This document shows positions 1 to 10,727 of a stretch of 64,000 nucleotides of DNA, piece after piece (positions within the stretch are counted from its first letter, which is position 1; each line of letters begins with the position of its first letter). The notes under the pieces were generated by a model. It was not told where the DNA came from, did no database searches, and saw nothing but the letters and a program-made list of their open reading frames with translations. The position numbers were made by a program, and so were the translations under genes. This DNA is from Cyanodermella asteris (Eukaryota > Ascomycota > Lecanoromycetes > Ostropales > Stictidaceae). The DNA lies in the NCBI GenBank assembly GCA_900618795.1, contig UYJD01000006.1, forward strand, positions 1,162,658 to 1,226,657, given 5' to 3'.

Positions 1-497
1 CTCCTTCAATAGACCAACAAGCGGCATGCCTGGTGATCACTGCAGAGGAGCGCGGAAAAGGCCCGCCACGAACATATTTTGACAACGACCAAAAGCGCGT
101 CACAGGATAGCGTCCTCGACTCACAATTGTCATGATCACAGACGCTCTATTTATGCTTTAGGGGGTAGATTACACGTGCGAGTGCGCAAACGTGGGCATC
201 TTTCCGAATTGAGTTTCTCCAGGCGGGAGTTCGCCAGACATACCTCGGCTAATGGCACCGAAACCAATCTCTGCAATTCAGGCACCCAACCACCATAAAA
301 CCACACATTCGCATTTTCATACTGGTCATGACCGTTCAACAAGATCAATCAAGAATAAATTCCAATCCCAGTATTCATCATTTTTATTTTTCAGTCATTG
401 CCCCAGCAGCCGGCAAAAAGCCTGAATACAATTCCAATTGAAATTTTTTTTTTGTTCTCCCTCCACACGTCTTCCGATCACAATTTCATCTTCAAAA

Positions 498-983
498 ATG
501 GCGAGCCTGAACCTCATCCTCGACAACACCAACCTGTCCCTCCTGGCCATCCCCGTCTACCACCTCCTCGCCCTGCTCCCCCACGCAATGGCCCTCCGGC
601 TCGTAATCGGCACCCACGGCCTGCGCTACGATAACCGCAACCCGCGCTCCGCCAGCTACCGACAGTCCAACGAGAAGCGCTTCTCGCCCGCGACCTTCGC
701 CAAGTGGGAGCGCCTCGAGGCCTGCCACGCCAACGCCTTCGAGCAGATGCCCCTCTTCTACTCGGCCATCGTCGCCGGAAACCTGGCCGGGCTCGGCAAG
801 GTGCAAGGATCCGGAGGGCTGGACTGGCTGGTCGGAGCGTTCCTCGTCCTGAGATTCGCGTACACGCTGGTGTACGCGTACAACGACACCCAGGCCAAGA
901 GTGCGGCCAGGTCGCTGATTTACTTCACGACTGTCGGGATTTGTTATTCGATCTTGTACAAGGCGGCCAGGGTGTTGGTTTGA
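498..983 (+). CDS. MAPEG-family membrane protein
   Basis: A 161-residue intronless protein starting at the ATG at 498. The frame is open to 438, but the longer start adds only low-quality sequence. It has hydrophobic segments at about residues 9-35, 78-95, 106-125 and 135-158, consistent with a four-helix membrane protein. Between the first two lies a basic loop ending in a WERLEACHANAFE-like stretch, which resembles the E-R-x-x-x-A-x-x-N-x-x-E signature of MAPEG proteins (membrane-associated proteins in eicosanoid and glutathione metabolism). Family members are small glutathione-dependent transferases or peroxidases of endoplasmic reticulum and other membranes. The substrate cannot be told from sequence. 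Length fits the family. Confidence 0.8.
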   Translation: MASLNLILDNTNLSLLAIPVYHLLALLPHAMALRLVIGTHGLRYDNRNPRSASYRQSNEKRFSPATFAKWERLEACHANAFEQMPLFYSAIVAGNLAGLGKVQGSGGLDWLVGAFLVLRFAYTLVYAYNDTQAKSAARSLIYFTTVGICYSILYKAARVLV

Positions 984-1188
984 AGGGATTTGCGAGAACG
1001 TGGGGTGGGGGGAGGGGGGAGGACGAGGTAGACTAATGATTGTGAAACTCGAGCAAATTGAAAAAAAAACCATGGATCCCGAAAATCGCGGGATTCGAAA
1101 TCAGACTTCTTGGAGCCGAATTTCTTTGCCTTTTTAAACGTTGTATCAAGCGAAAAGCTCCCGGGGGGGGGAGGGACGAATTGGAAAC

Positions 1189-1654
1189 TCAATTGGCGAA
1201 TCCCATGCCTTTTCGCCACCAGCCCCAGATCCCTCGCCGCTCCATTTCCGAGCCGAATTCTTTGACGGTGGCGCATTCCATCAGGTGGCCGGGCGACACG
1301 TGGAACGTCTCGAGCGACTTTGACGCCTCCACGCTCTCGCTCACGGGCCCGGGACGTGAAGCGAGTTGGTAATCTTTGTATTTGAGACGCTGCAAATAAT
1401 CAACGTAAGCCTTTTTTTCATCTCCACACAATTTAATTAATCTGGGGGGTTTTTTGGGGGTCGGCGCCAACCTGTACAGTGGCAACCCAGTCCTTGACGC
1501 CGTCTTCTTCGCCCTCGACGTACATGATTCCCGGTGAGCCGCCGCTGCAGAGGAAGCATGAGACGTTGAGGGCCTTGGCTGCTGTCTTGAGGGTTGAGAC
1601 TTTTTTGCGGGACGTGATGTGGTGGGTTCTGATGAGAGCGTGGTAAATGGCCAT
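1189..1654 (-). CDS. Prp3_C/DUF1115-domain protein, apparently lacking its RWD half
   Basis: Two exons (1654-1472 and 1389-1189; intron 1390-1471, donor GTTGGC, acceptor TTTGCAG) give 127 residues. The first exon has the IYH..I....HITSRKK block and a SGGSPGIMYVEG segment, followed across the intron by VQRLKYKDYQL. Together these match the C-terminal domain shared by RWDD2-like proteins and Prp3 (PF06544). Family members normally carry an RWD domain in front. Here the frame stays open without an ATG only to about 1725, and Hsp104 starts divergently at 2022, so there is little room for it. Either a short first exon is missed or this is a reduced copy. Function of the family is poorly known; RWD proteins often act as binding adaptors. 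Confidence 0.6.
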
Positions 1655-1755
1655 GATCTTGCGAAGAAGTTCTGGTTCACATTGGCTTAGGATGCGTGTC
1701 TTATGATGGGACTTTCATCGTGAGCTTTGTGCTGTCAGCAAGGCTATGACGATGC

Positions 1756-1763
1756 TTCCAGAA
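1756..1763 (+). promoter_or_regulatory. Candidate heat-shock element
   Basis: TTCcaGAA forms a tail-to-tail nTTCnnGAAn pair 259 bp before the Hsp104 start. Degenerate GAG and CTC units follow at 5-bp phasing. This is the binding pattern of the heat-shock factor Hsf1, and Hsp104 genes are classic Hsf1 targets. Two good units are below the usual three, so the call is tentative. Confidence 0.4.
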
Positions 1764-2021
1764 GGCGCCCGAGTGCTCTGGCGACCTGCAGCACATTCAG
1801 GTGAGCGCTCGCCCATTCCTGCCCAACTCGCTTTTGTGTATATCAAGGCTTTCCTTCTTACCCTGTTTGCCATTTTCATTGTTTGCTCCATTTCTCTTGC
1901 AAACATCACCATCAAAACGTTTCGGCCTACACACGCCTGATTTTGCTGCACACTACACGCCCCACACCAAGCCTGCGATCGCCTACGCAACCAAGCACAG
2001 CAGCTACACCGACCACCAACC

Positions 2022-4820
2022 ATGGCTGCCTCTGGCATGCAGTTCACTGACCGGGCGCAGAAGGCGCTCGGCGACGCACACGATCTCGCACAGCAATATG
2101 CCCACTCTCAGATCCTCCCTCTTCACCTCGCAGTCTCCTTGCTCGATCCTCCGGTAGACGAATCCAAGGACCAGCAAAACAGTTCGGCCCATGGCTCTCA
2201 TGCCGCAGCGTCGGCCCCGCTCTTCAAGCAAGTCATCGAGCGCGCTCATGGCGACCCCCAACTGCTCGATCGTGCCATGAAAAAGGCTCTGGTGCGCTTA
2301 CCGAGTCAAGACCCACCACCAGATCACGTCTCCGTCTCGCCCCAATTTTCGAAAGTTCTGAGGAAAGCGAACGAGACACAAAAGACCCAGAAAGATAGCT
2401 ATGTCGCCGTTGACCATCTCATCATTGGACTCGCCGAAGATGCCTCCATTCAGCGATGCTTGGCGGATGCCAACATCCCAAAGACAAGCTTGGTCACCGA
2501 TGCCATCAGCTCGATACGTGGCACACGACGGGTGGATTCCAAGACTGCAGACGCGGAGGAGGAAAACGAAAACTTGAAGAAGTTCACAATCGACATGACA
2601 GCATTAGCAAGAGAGGGCAAAATGGATCCGGTCATTGGACGTGAAGAGGAAATTCGCAGAGTCATTCGGATCCTGTCGAGACGGACGAAGAACAACCCCG
2701 TACTCATCGGTGAGCCTGGTGTTGGAAAGACCACGGTTGTCGAAGGCCTCGCTCAGCGTATTGTCAACTCGGACGTACCCGCAAACCTTGCTGCTTGCAA
2801 GCTGCTGTCTCTCGACGTTGGTGCACTGGTTGCCGGCAGCAAATACAGGGGCGAGTTTGAGGAGCGGATGAAGGGTGTCTTGAAGGAGGTCGAAGATTCC
2901 AAGGAGATGATTGTTCTGTTTGTGGACGAGATTCACTTACTCATGGGCGCTGGCTCGAGTGGTGAGGGCGGCATGGACGCCGCAAACCTTCTCAAGCCTA
3001 TGCTGGCGCGTGGCCAGCTCCACTGCATCGGCGCGACGACACTGAGCGAATACCGCAAGTATATCGAGAAAGATCAGGCGTTTGAGCGACGCTTCCAACA
3101 AGTCCTTGTCAAGGAACCATCTATTCCGGAAACGATTTCCATTCTTCGTGGACTCAAGGAGAAGTATGAGGTCCACCACGGTGTCAATATTCTAGATGGT
3201 GCCATCGTCGCAGCCGCGAACCTGGCCTCACGCTATCTTACCGCACGCCGTCTGCCCGACTCGGCAGTCGATCTCATCGACGAGGCAGCTGCCGCTGTCA
3301 GAGTCGAACGAGATTCTCAGCCTGAAGCACTTGACAACCTGGAACGCCGCTTGAATCAACTTCAGATTGAGATACACGCCTTGGAGCGTGAGAAGGACGA
3401 GGCTTCTCAAGCTCGTCTCGCTCAAGCCAAGCAGGAGTTTGCCAACGTCAAGGAAGAGTTGACCCCTCTACGCGAGAAGTACGAGCAAGAAAAGGAGCGC
3501 AGCAAGGAAATCCAAGACGCTCGCCTCAAGCTTGACTCGTTGGGATCCAAGCTCGAAGAGGCAAAGCGCAACAACGACTTTGCCACGGCCTCCGATTTGC
3601 AATACTACGCCATCCCGGAACTGAAAGAACGCATTGAGAAGCTTGAACGCGAGAAAGCGCAAGCCGATTTCGAGGCCGCTTCCAACTACGAGACGGAAAG
3701 CGCCCTCATCACAGACGCAGTTGGTCCCGACCAGATCAACGAGATCGTTGCCCGCTGGACGGGCATCCCGGTCACCAGACTCAAGACCACTGAGAAGGAC
3801 AAGCTCATTCAGATGGAGAGAAACCTGGGAAAGATAGTTGTTGGCCAGAAGGAAGCTGTGACTTCTGTGTCCAACGCTATCCGTCTTCAGCGTTCTGGTC
3901 TTGCTAACCCAAACCAACCGCCCTCGTTCTTGTTCTGCGGTCCATCTGGCACTGGAAAGACTTTGCTCACGAAAGCACTTGCCGAATTTCTTTTCGATGA
4001 TCCCAAAGCTATGATTCGGTTTGACATGTCAGAGTATCAAGAACGTCACGCCCTGTCTCGAATGATCGGTGCACCGCCCGGCTACGTTGGTCATGACGCG
4101 GGTGGACAGCTTACTGAAGCACTTCGACGTCGCCCGTTCTCTATTCTGCTTTTCGACGAAGTTGAAAAGGCTGCCAAGGAGATCTTGACTGTCCTTCTTC
4201 AACTCATGGACGACGGTCGCATCACCGATGGCCAAGGACGTGTTGTCGATGCATCCAACTGCATAGTTGTGATGACGTCAAATCTGGGTGCCGAATTCCT
4301 ATCCCGACAGAATCTCCCATCGGGCAGAATTGACCCCACCACGCGAGAGCTCGTCATGAATGCCTTGCGCAATTATTTCCTGCCAGAATTCCTGAACCGT
4401 ATCAACAGCGTTGTTATCTTCAACCGACTGAGCAGGAAAGAGATCAGGAAAATTGTGGACCTGCGCTTGGCAGAAGTGCAGAAGAGACTGGCTGCCAACG
4501 ATCGCAAGGTGCTCATCGACTGCTCTGACGAGGTCAAGGACTATCTGGGTGAGGCTGGCTACAGCCCTGCATACGGCGCCAGACCCCTGTCGCGACTGAT
4601 TGAACGTGAGGTGCTCAACAGGCTTGCCGTTCTCATTCTCAAGGGGCAAGTTCAGGATGGCGAGACCGCTCGGGTCGAGCTTGTGGAAGGTAAAATCCAC
4701 GTTCTGCCAAACCACACCGATACGGATGAATCTGACGACGCGGAGATGGTTGATGAGGAAGATGCTATGGATGAATTAGAAGACGGAAGAGAACCTGACA
4801 TGGACCTATACGACGACTAA
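2022..4820 (+). CDS. hsp104: Hsp104 / ClpB-type protein disaggregase
   Basis: A 932-residue intronless AAA+ chaperone that, with Hsp70, extracts polypeptides from aggregates after heat stress; cytosolic and nuclear in fungi. Order of parts: Clp_N repeats (residues 1-150), first AAA module with Walker A GEPGVGKT at 230-237 and Walker B LFVDEIH, a heptad-rich middle coiled coil at about 420-540, and a second AAA module with Walker A GPSGTGKT at 640-647. These are followed by the Clp C-terminal domain ([13 protein letters not shown]) and an acidic tail ending DLYDD, like the acidic tail by which yeast Hsp104 docks TPR proteins. The acidic tail and lack of a targeting peptide argue for the cytosolic Hsp104 rather than mitochondrial Hsp78. 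Length fits the family. A candidate heat-shock element lies upstream. Confidence 0.97.
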   Translation: MAASGMQFTDRAQKALGDAHDLAQQYAHSQILPLHLAVSLLDPPVDESKDQQNSSAHGSHAAASAPLFKQVIERAHGDPQLLDRAMKKALVRLPSQDPPPDHVSVSPQFSKVLRKANETQKTQKDSYVAVDHLIIGLAEDASIQRCLADANIPKTSLVTDAISSIRGTRRVDSKTADAEEENENLKKFTIDMTALAREGKMDPVIGREEEIRRVIRILSRRTKNNPVLIGEPGVGKTTVVEGLAQRIVNSDVPANLAACKLLSLDVGALVAGSKYRGEFEERMKGVLKEVEDSKEMIVLFVDEIHLLMGAGSSGEGGMDAANLLKPMLARGQLHCIGATTLSEYRKYIEKDQAFERRFQQVLVKEPSIPETISILRGLKEKYEVHHGVNILDGAIVAAANLASRYLTARRLPDSAVDLIDEAAAAVRVERDSQPEALDNLERRLNQLQIEIHALEREKDEASQARLAQAKQEFANVKEELTPLREKYEQEKERSKEIQDARLKLDSLGSKLEEAKRNNDFATASDLQYYAIPELKERIEKLEREKAQADFEAASNYETESALITDAVGPDQINEIVARWTGIPVTRLKTTEKDKLIQMERNLGKIVVGQKEAVTSVSNAIRLQRSGLANPNQPPSFLFCGPSGTGKTLLTKALAEFLFDDPKAMIRFDMSEYQERHALSRMIGAPPGYVGHDAGGQLTEALRRRPFSILLFDEVEKAAKEILTVLLQLMDDGRITDGQGRVVDASNCIVVMTSNLGAEFLSRQNLPSGRIDPTTRELVMNALRNYFLPEFLNRINSVVIFNRLSRKEIRKIVDLRLAEVQKRLAANDRKVLIDCSDEVKDYLGEAGYSPAYGARPLSRLIEREVLNRLAVLILKGQVQDGETARVELVEGKIHVLPNHTDTDESDDAEMVDEEDAMDELEDGREPDMDLYDD

Positions 4821-5967
4821 AGGATGACGATTGATGCTATTATGACTGCATTGAAAATGTTCAGCGAGCATGGCGTTTGGAGGGAACAATTTGAAGGAAT
4901 AGATAGTCCTCAATAGCATCTTTCCTGAGCGGAACAGTATGCATGCTAGATATGATCATAAATGCTCTTACGGACCACGCCGCCCGCCAGTGTCTACGCG
5001 ATAACGTGATGTAGATGATTACTTATTGAACCTATTTATTGTTCGACTTCACTACCTGGGAGCAAAGGATGTGGTTAGGCAAATCCGAGAGAGCGGACTT
5101 ATGCAGGCATTCTGACACACACCTATCCTACGACGATTGACCGCTCGCCTGGCCCATTCATTGTCTGACAACAACGACGATCGCATGATACTTGATGCAC
5201 GCAGCCAGTGAAACAGAAGCGCAATAGTATGACGGTNNNNNNNNNNNNNNNNNNNNNNNNNNNNNNNNNGGAGCGTTTACGTCTCAGCGAAACGGACGCC
5301 GTTTTCAGCATACGCTGGCGCCGCTTTCAGCGCCCTTTTCGTCGACCGTCCTCGGGACCGTCAGGTCACGTGTACTATCTACGCCAAGATTTCGATGACA
5401 GAGCATCTTGTCCCTTATAGCGTGCACAGTCTAGTCGTAAATTACTCCAGAGAGAGTCCGCACACCGTTCCGAGTAAGTGCAAGCACGTCTCTGGGTGAG
5501 CAAGCCGGAACGATTGGGTCACAGCTGCTTCCGCCACGTTTCACCTGGAGACCGCTTCTGCGACCACAGCAATGCTATCACATCCTTGGCCTCTCGCCTG
5601 GTTCAACTGTTAGCGATGACGAGTTGTGCCTTACACAAGTCTATCGCATTTTGACCCTACTGACACGACGAATCGCCATGCAACCGTCTTCCAGATTTGC
5701 GATGGTGAATTCAGTTTGATGAAAATGTAGGAGGGTGCCGAAGAAATGTTTGGGTAACATCGACCACGCCAATGAGACCACGTGATGAGCCAGGACCAGG
5801 CAACGCCCTGCCCCAATTGAGGACATGACCTCCACTGTTATTACCGGCAACAGCTCCGAGCTCTGTTGATAGCCGTTGATGTGAAAGACTCGAGGTCTAC
5901 GCCCTTCTAGACTACACCAGTATCGTTCTGAATGAGCACTTATGTTGGTTGATGTCAAGTACAATGA
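4821..5967. other. Intergenic stretch with a 33-bp gap
   Basis: Downstream region of Hsp104 and upstream region of the kinase-like gene. Ns at 5237-5269 mark an assembly gap. No reading frame looks like protein, and no repeat or RNA gene was seen. The stretch just before 5992 (a GCTGACTACTAAAATCCAG-like sequence) looks like an intron end for the kinase-like gene. Confidence 0.5.
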
Positions 5968-7242
5968 ATGCGGCTGACTACTAAAATCCAGTCAACCACT
6001 TCTCCGATGATCTTTCCAGCATCGACTATGATGCGCTCGACGATTCGCTCAAATCTGCAGCTCGGAAAACTTTTCTCACAAAGGACTTATACCTCAAACA
6101 TGTCCGGGAAGGTCCTTCGAGGCAAAAACTGGGACTATCGTGTCTGTAATGCCGTCAACGGTGATGGCACACATGCGTCAGCCGTGTTCAAGGCTGAAGT
6201 GATCCCGCACAATGATGGATCCAATGCTCCACAGTGGTACGCTAGACAACACACTGGACTCAGGTTCCAATGTTTACTTTGAAGTCCAGGGCTTTTATCA
6301 AAGCAGCTTCCCCCAGCAATGCGATTGCGATGGAAAACTTGGGTCGTGAATGCCAAACCTATCTCCTTCCTGGGCTGGCATCATCCACATGCTTCCGCAA
6401 GATCTACGACGTGATCGACAACGGGAACGACGGTAATGGAATATGTGTCGCGCTGGAATGGCTAGACACAACCCTTGCAGAAGTGAAATATCAGCCAAAT
6501 GGGCCTACATACGCCCTCATTGAGTCGGTCTTGTCAGCAGTATTGGACAGCTGTGTCATCCTGGATCGCATTGATCACGTCAACACGGGTACGAGGTCAG
6601 CAACTCCATGTTCAACAACTACTCATTAGCCCAGATTACAAACCTGCCAACATATTACTCTCAAATGCTGGCATTTACAGCGTCAGGGCCAAAGTAGGAG
6701 ATTTAGGACTCGGTTAGTAAATATTGCCAGTGGTCGTGTTTCTGACTGACAAGCCTGCAGTCTTTCCAGTTGACCAACGCATCGAAGCTCAGCCATACTC
6801 TATGCGCGCCCCCGAAGTTTTCCTCGGTAAGCCGTGCGGTAAGGTATCCCCAATTTGGGCTGTTGCCGCGATGCTACTTTGTTGGATCAAGCCCGGCATT
6901 TTGGGCGACTGGGACAGTCCTCATTATCTGGTTGACAGGGCCTGGTCTATGGCAAAGCTGAAGCGGCTCTTCCCTGGTTGGGACATTCCAGCTCTCAACG
7001 AGATCAACAGCGAAGTTCTGGCGGTCGCAGTCACATCTGCCACACGGATGAGTCGCGACGAACCAGACCTGCAGGTCATCGGTCCCTTTGAGCAAGAAGT
7101 ACAAGAAATCGAGGTGCCTGAACAGTTGAGAGCCCTCCTTGGTCTGATGCTGGTGCCGGAAGAGGCCAGGCGACCCTCCGCTTCGGCTGTTCTAGCATCC
7201 AGAGAGTTTCAAGACTTCAAACAATTGTATACATGTAGCTAA
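5968..7242 (+). CDS. Protein-kinase-like gene, 5' end uncertain or frameshifted
   Basis: Four exons: ..6236, 6290-6588, 6635-6712 and 6761-7242, with introns of 53, 46 and 48 bp whose phases all agree. The product has a kinase order: KVLRGKNWDYRV at the ATP loop, AFIKA (the AxK lysine, formed exactly across the first intron), an alpha-C glutamate in AMENLGRE, hinge ALEWLD, NTDYKPANILL (catalytic loop, joined across the second intron), GDLGL in place of DFG, then APEV. Fungal paralogues of this kind are numerous and of unknown role. The 5' end is doubtful. The frame from 5968 is not protein-like up to the ATG at 6100, while another frame from about 5992 reads plausibly (SIDYDALDDSLKSAARKTF) and would join KVLRGK only with a one-base shift near 6110. 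It may be a pseudogene. Confidence 0.6.
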
Positions 7243-7255
7243 ACTGAGCTAGAGA

Positions 7256-7450
7256 ATGAGTCTTGCTCTAAAGTATGCTCAACTAATTTCCTTTGTGCTT
7301 CAGGCCGCTCTGTTGGCAAAGGGATTCCTGGAACCTATTGGGATCGCTTCTTCGAAATCCGATGATGAACGTATTCTTCTTATGTGTGTCAGCCTCACAT
7401 TGTCGAGTCTGGTACTCCTCATCGTCTATCGCTTTGTTATAGCCTGGTGA
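7256..7450 (+). CDS. Possible small membrane protein
   Basis: A 64-residue ORF starting at an ATG 13 bp after the kinase-like gene. Two hydrophobic stretches (about residues 4-24 and 42-63) would fit a two-helix membrane protein. No family recognised. The closeness to the kinase-like stop may mean it is only 3' untranslated sequence. Confidence 0.25.
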   Translation: MSLALKYAQLISFVLQAALLAKGFLEPIGIASSKSDDERILLMCVSLTLSSLVLLIVYRFVIAW

Positions 7451-7571
7451 GACGATTCCGAAAACCCTGACCCACCAGAGAAAAAAGAGACCTTCACGAG
7501 CTTCATGCTGTCGAAGTCAAATCACACATCTAGCTTGCTCTCTGTATTGTCATGTTAGTGGCGCACTCGCT

Positions 7572-7975
7572 TTAAGGCCTTAGAAGGGAAGGACTTCCTG
7601 TTTGCTTAGACGCGTCCTCCGTGACGTGGCCGCCTTTGACTTCCGCACCGACAGCGGTCTCGCCCTGGACAGAGTAGTGCGCATTGGGATCACGCTCGCT
7701 TTGATGAGTCATGTTCCTAGCCATGACCATTAGAAACATCGCAGAAGCGTTGGTATGATCACTCACGTAATGGTGATTCGCTCGATCTGTTTCATGTCCT
7801 CGTCCCTGAACAGCGCGCCATTTTCGAAGCGTTCCTTGACCTTAGCAAGAGCCGCGTCCCTGACATCTTGTGCAATGGCACCAGTGAGGCGTTTGAAGCC
7901 ATCTCCTGACTCGGAAACGTAGACAGAGATGTTCCTGGCAAGAGCCTTGTTGAAGACTTGGCCGATCAGAGACAT
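7572..7975 (-). CDS. Orphan two-exon protein, 117 residues
   Basis: Exons 7975-7767 and 7716-7572 with a 50-bp intron (GTGAGT donor, TTCTAATGG branch, GGCTAG acceptor). The join is in phase and gives 117 codons plus stop. I start at the ATG at 7975; the longer frame to 8008 begins at TTG. The N-terminal half (SLIGQVFNKALARNISVYVSES...) is amphipathic and helical; the tail is hydrophilic and looks disordered. No signal peptide and no recognised domain. The splice structure is the main evidence that this is a gene. Confidence 0.5.
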
Positions 7976-8457
7976 CTTGGTATCGAAGGCGTAGTAATCG
8001 AGTAGCAATTAGAGATCAGGGCGGCAGATGTACAAGACCGGAAAGATGAACAGATACGTGTCTATAAAGACTCGACTCGTGCTTGCAGCAAGTGAATCAT
8101 GGTAGGCAGCAGCATGCACCTCGGATGACAGGCGAAAAACAGCAGTTTGCTGGAAGCGCAATTGTGGCTCCACCAGGCGACCGTTTCTGCAACCGCATGA
8201 AGGCTTGTCACGTCGTGCGCCTGCTCTTGCGCCTGCCCGTAAGTCAACGATGCTATCACAGCCATGCATCGGGAGTCGCGAGCCTTCAAGCCAATACAAA
8301 ATAGCCCAACTGACGACCAACCAGGCATTCAATTGTGATTGCTCATGGATGAGAGAAGCATCAAAGACAACTGAAACATTCTCAACGCTCATGAAGTCCG
8401 TTGAAATTTCCAGACTCGGCCTTAGCAAGGATTTTCGGGGTCGAAATGTAGCCTCAT
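7976..8457. other. No gene supported
   Basis: ORFs up to 150 residues exist on the minus strand but start at non-ATG codons and overlap each other in several frames without protein-like composition. Confidence 0.4.
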
Positions 8458-8706
8458 TCACTCCAGATCACTGATAGCCGCTGGTTGTGCCCCACTATGT
8501 CCACTTACGGCATTGTGCGGCGTCGTCGAGGCCTGATTTCCAAAGGACTGCGCAGCCCAGTCTATTTTAGGCATAGTGCTGCACCCATGATGGGGCAGCC
8601 AGGCAAGCCCTTCAGGATGCAAGTCACAAAAGTCAAATAACTTATCGTGGCACGCAGGGACTATCGTGAAATCACCTCGATGATCCTCATTGAACTGGTC
8701 ATGCAT
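8458..8706 (-). CDS. Possible orphan protein or last exon
   Basis: An 82-residue frame from the ATG at 8706 (MHDQFNEDHRGDF..., DFCDLHPEGLAWLPHHGC...) has protein-like composition and closes cleanly. A second frame upstream on the same strand (9033-8812, basic and Ser/Arg-rich) could be an earlier exon, but I could not find a convincing splice pair joining them. No family recognised. Confidence 0.3.
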   Translation of the reverse strand: MHDQFNEDHRGDFTIVPACHDKLFDFCDLHPEGLAWLPHHGCSTMPKIDWAAQSFGNQASTTPHNAVSGHSGAQPAAISDLE

Positions 8707-9618
8707 CAATGCCTCGTACACAGAATTCGATTAACTTATTGGGCAGCTCAAGACAGTGCTAGCTCACAAGCCAAATTTGCTACTTCACGCACTTCAGTGC
8801 TTCCCTTCAAGTCATTGGAGCATGAGCGCAAAGCTCTTGCGATACGATCCCGAGTCACGAATTTTGATGTCAAGTTCCATACTTTGTCTGACCACCCTGT
8901 GTGATACCGAGCGAATTGCTTTTGCATATTCCTGCGAACACTTGAGTGCAAGCCTTGCATTAGGACCGCGATACTGACCGCCCTCGTCGGTGATGGATTT
9001 CCTGCGACTCTTTTTAGCTCCGACCGCATTCATCGGATGTCACTGCATACCTCTCGATTACATTCGGGGGACACGGCTTGTGGGTTTTTTGGTACGTTAG
9101 ACACCATGCCAAAACGATATGTCGATAATGCCCGCAGCTATATGATGTCAAACTGTGGTCACACATCCTGTGAAGTAGGGCTGATTGATGACGAACACAC
9201 GAGCCGTTGAAGATATGGGTTCAGTGCAAGCTCGAATAAATATCACTACCAACGTTGCGATCAAGGAGGTGGCAAGCTGAAAGACCGCAATCGTGTTCAC
9301 AGCGGCAGCCCGCACATATTTGTACGAGTGTCAATATTCATAAGTTGCTCGATCGGCTGGGCGGCTTGCCTGTGTACCTTTGCTACATGTATGCATTGGA
9401 ACAAAGGTTCCGGTGCAGCCGGACAGCAAAGTACGAGGCACATATTGATCCGACATGGAAGCTGTAGACGCATCACGGAGTCACAGGCAGAACTTGGTTT
9501 ACGCGGGAAGAGAACGTACAAGTACTGACAGAATGATGTGCAGTCATTTCAATGAATATTGAAGTCGCAGCAAGCCCTGACGGATCGAGTGAGTGGGGCA
9601 TGCTACCGCGCCAGATGA
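8707..9618. other. Mostly unassigned intergenic DNA
   Basis: Holds the possible exon at 8812-9033 on the minus strand (about 73 codons from ATG, KKSRRKS-rich start). The rest, 9034-9618, shows nothing I can support. Confidence 0.35.
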
Positions 9619-10221
9619 TCAACGGACGAATATTTCACAGAGAGCCGCCAGCCTGAGCTCGGAGTCAGTCTTCGTCTTGATCTTTGCGAGCGAGGCCATC
9701 AGCTTCCTGATCTCTTCCTCGCTGCCGCCCTCGATACCATCATACATTCTGTCCAGCCAGTGTGCTGCGTGCAAATTTCCGTCAATCACTTTCTCCTTCC
9801 ACTCGTCCAGAACCTCTGTCAAGCTCGACAACGCCACTTGCGAGTCCTCTTCGGCACGCCTGATATCCTGAGAAACCATATCGAGAAAGCCCTTGGACTG
9901 GCTACAAGAGCTCCAATTCTCTGCTTTCGTTGTCCACATATTCACCAATCTCGCCGCTACGGAGAAACGTTCAACTTCGACTTGAGGGATTCGTGACCCC
10001 TGATAGAATGTTCTGTGGCCGAGAGCTCGAAGCTTTTTGGTGTTCGACCAAGGTCTTGGCACATTCTCAACGGCCTCGCGGGATTGACTGCTGCCGAAGT
10101 CGTCTGTGGACGTCTCGCGTACCTGATCAGGATTTACGAGCGTGATCCTGGATCTGCGTGCTGAACATGGTTAGCTCAACATCGGTCGCAGTGAAATTGC
10201 CATACGCTTGAGAGCTTCCAT
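9619..10221 (-). CDS. Orphan two-exon protein, 185 residues
   Basis: Exon 1 is only 16 bp (10221-10206, encoding MEALK plus one base). A 45-bp intron follows (GTATGG donor, GAGCTAACC branch, TTCAG acceptor), then exon 2 at 10160-9619. The join is in phase and total length is 186 codons. The product is soluble and mostly helical, with a long run of E, D, K, L and A (RRAEEDSQVALSSLTEVLDEWKEK, then GGSEEEIRKLMASLAKIKTKTD) that may form helices or a short coiled coil. No family recognised. The very short first exon is common in fungi and easy for gene finders to miss. Confidence 0.6.
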
Positions 10222-10433
10222 GCTTTAATGACACGGAGATGGTCAATCCGGCGAATTTAGCCCGGCGAGGTTTAAGCAAAGAACAAGACAAAGGCTGGTC
10301 TGGAAGGAACGAACGGGGGCCTTTAAATGATTACGCCGATGTCCGCGTCAAGCAATTGCAATGTTTGCTCAACAATGCGAAGCCAGAAGTGTGAAGTCTT
10401 CCGGCCTGGGATCGCCACCTGCGCTTGCAGCTT

Positions 10434-10727
10434 TTATTCGCAATCGGCGGACAAGATTAACTTCGCATATACCTGTTGACAGACAGGCCATAGGGTCGGG
10501 CAGCGGTCACGACCTCCCGTCACTCTTCCACAATTGCTCCAAGTAGTGTGTTTCTGGCCCGCCACGAACCAGTGTGTCGTGCAAATGTCTCCGTGAAAGC
10601 GGAAACAACAGTTGTTGGCAAGCGTGATCGTACAGTCCGCCGGCCCGGTTGAGTCCTTTGGACGGATATCAGCCAGGAATTCTTGCCATGAGGGCGGCGC
10701 CCTAGGGTATTGATCGCTGTGAGACAT
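10434..10727 (-). CDS. Possible small cysteine-containing protein
   Basis: A 97-residue frame from the ATG at 10727 with nine cysteines (ADCTITLANNCCFRFHGDIC..., SNCG..., RCPTLWPVC..., ADCE). The frame stays open 5' through a hydrophobic stretch (YLATFPSSLLLPIA) but without an ATG, so a signal peptide could be supplied by an upstream exon. No family recognised; a small secreted protein is a guess. Confidence 0.3.
   Translation of the reverse strand: MSHSDQYPRAPPSWQEFLADIRPKDSTGPADCTITLANNCCFRFHGDICTTHWFVAGQKHTTWSNCGRVTGGRDRCPTLWPVCQQVYAKLILSADCE

Noticed and set aside
492-1073. 193-codon minus-strand ORF opposite the MAPEG gene
   Set aside because: Shadow frame of a GC-rich coding region; the plus strand has the coherent membrane protein.
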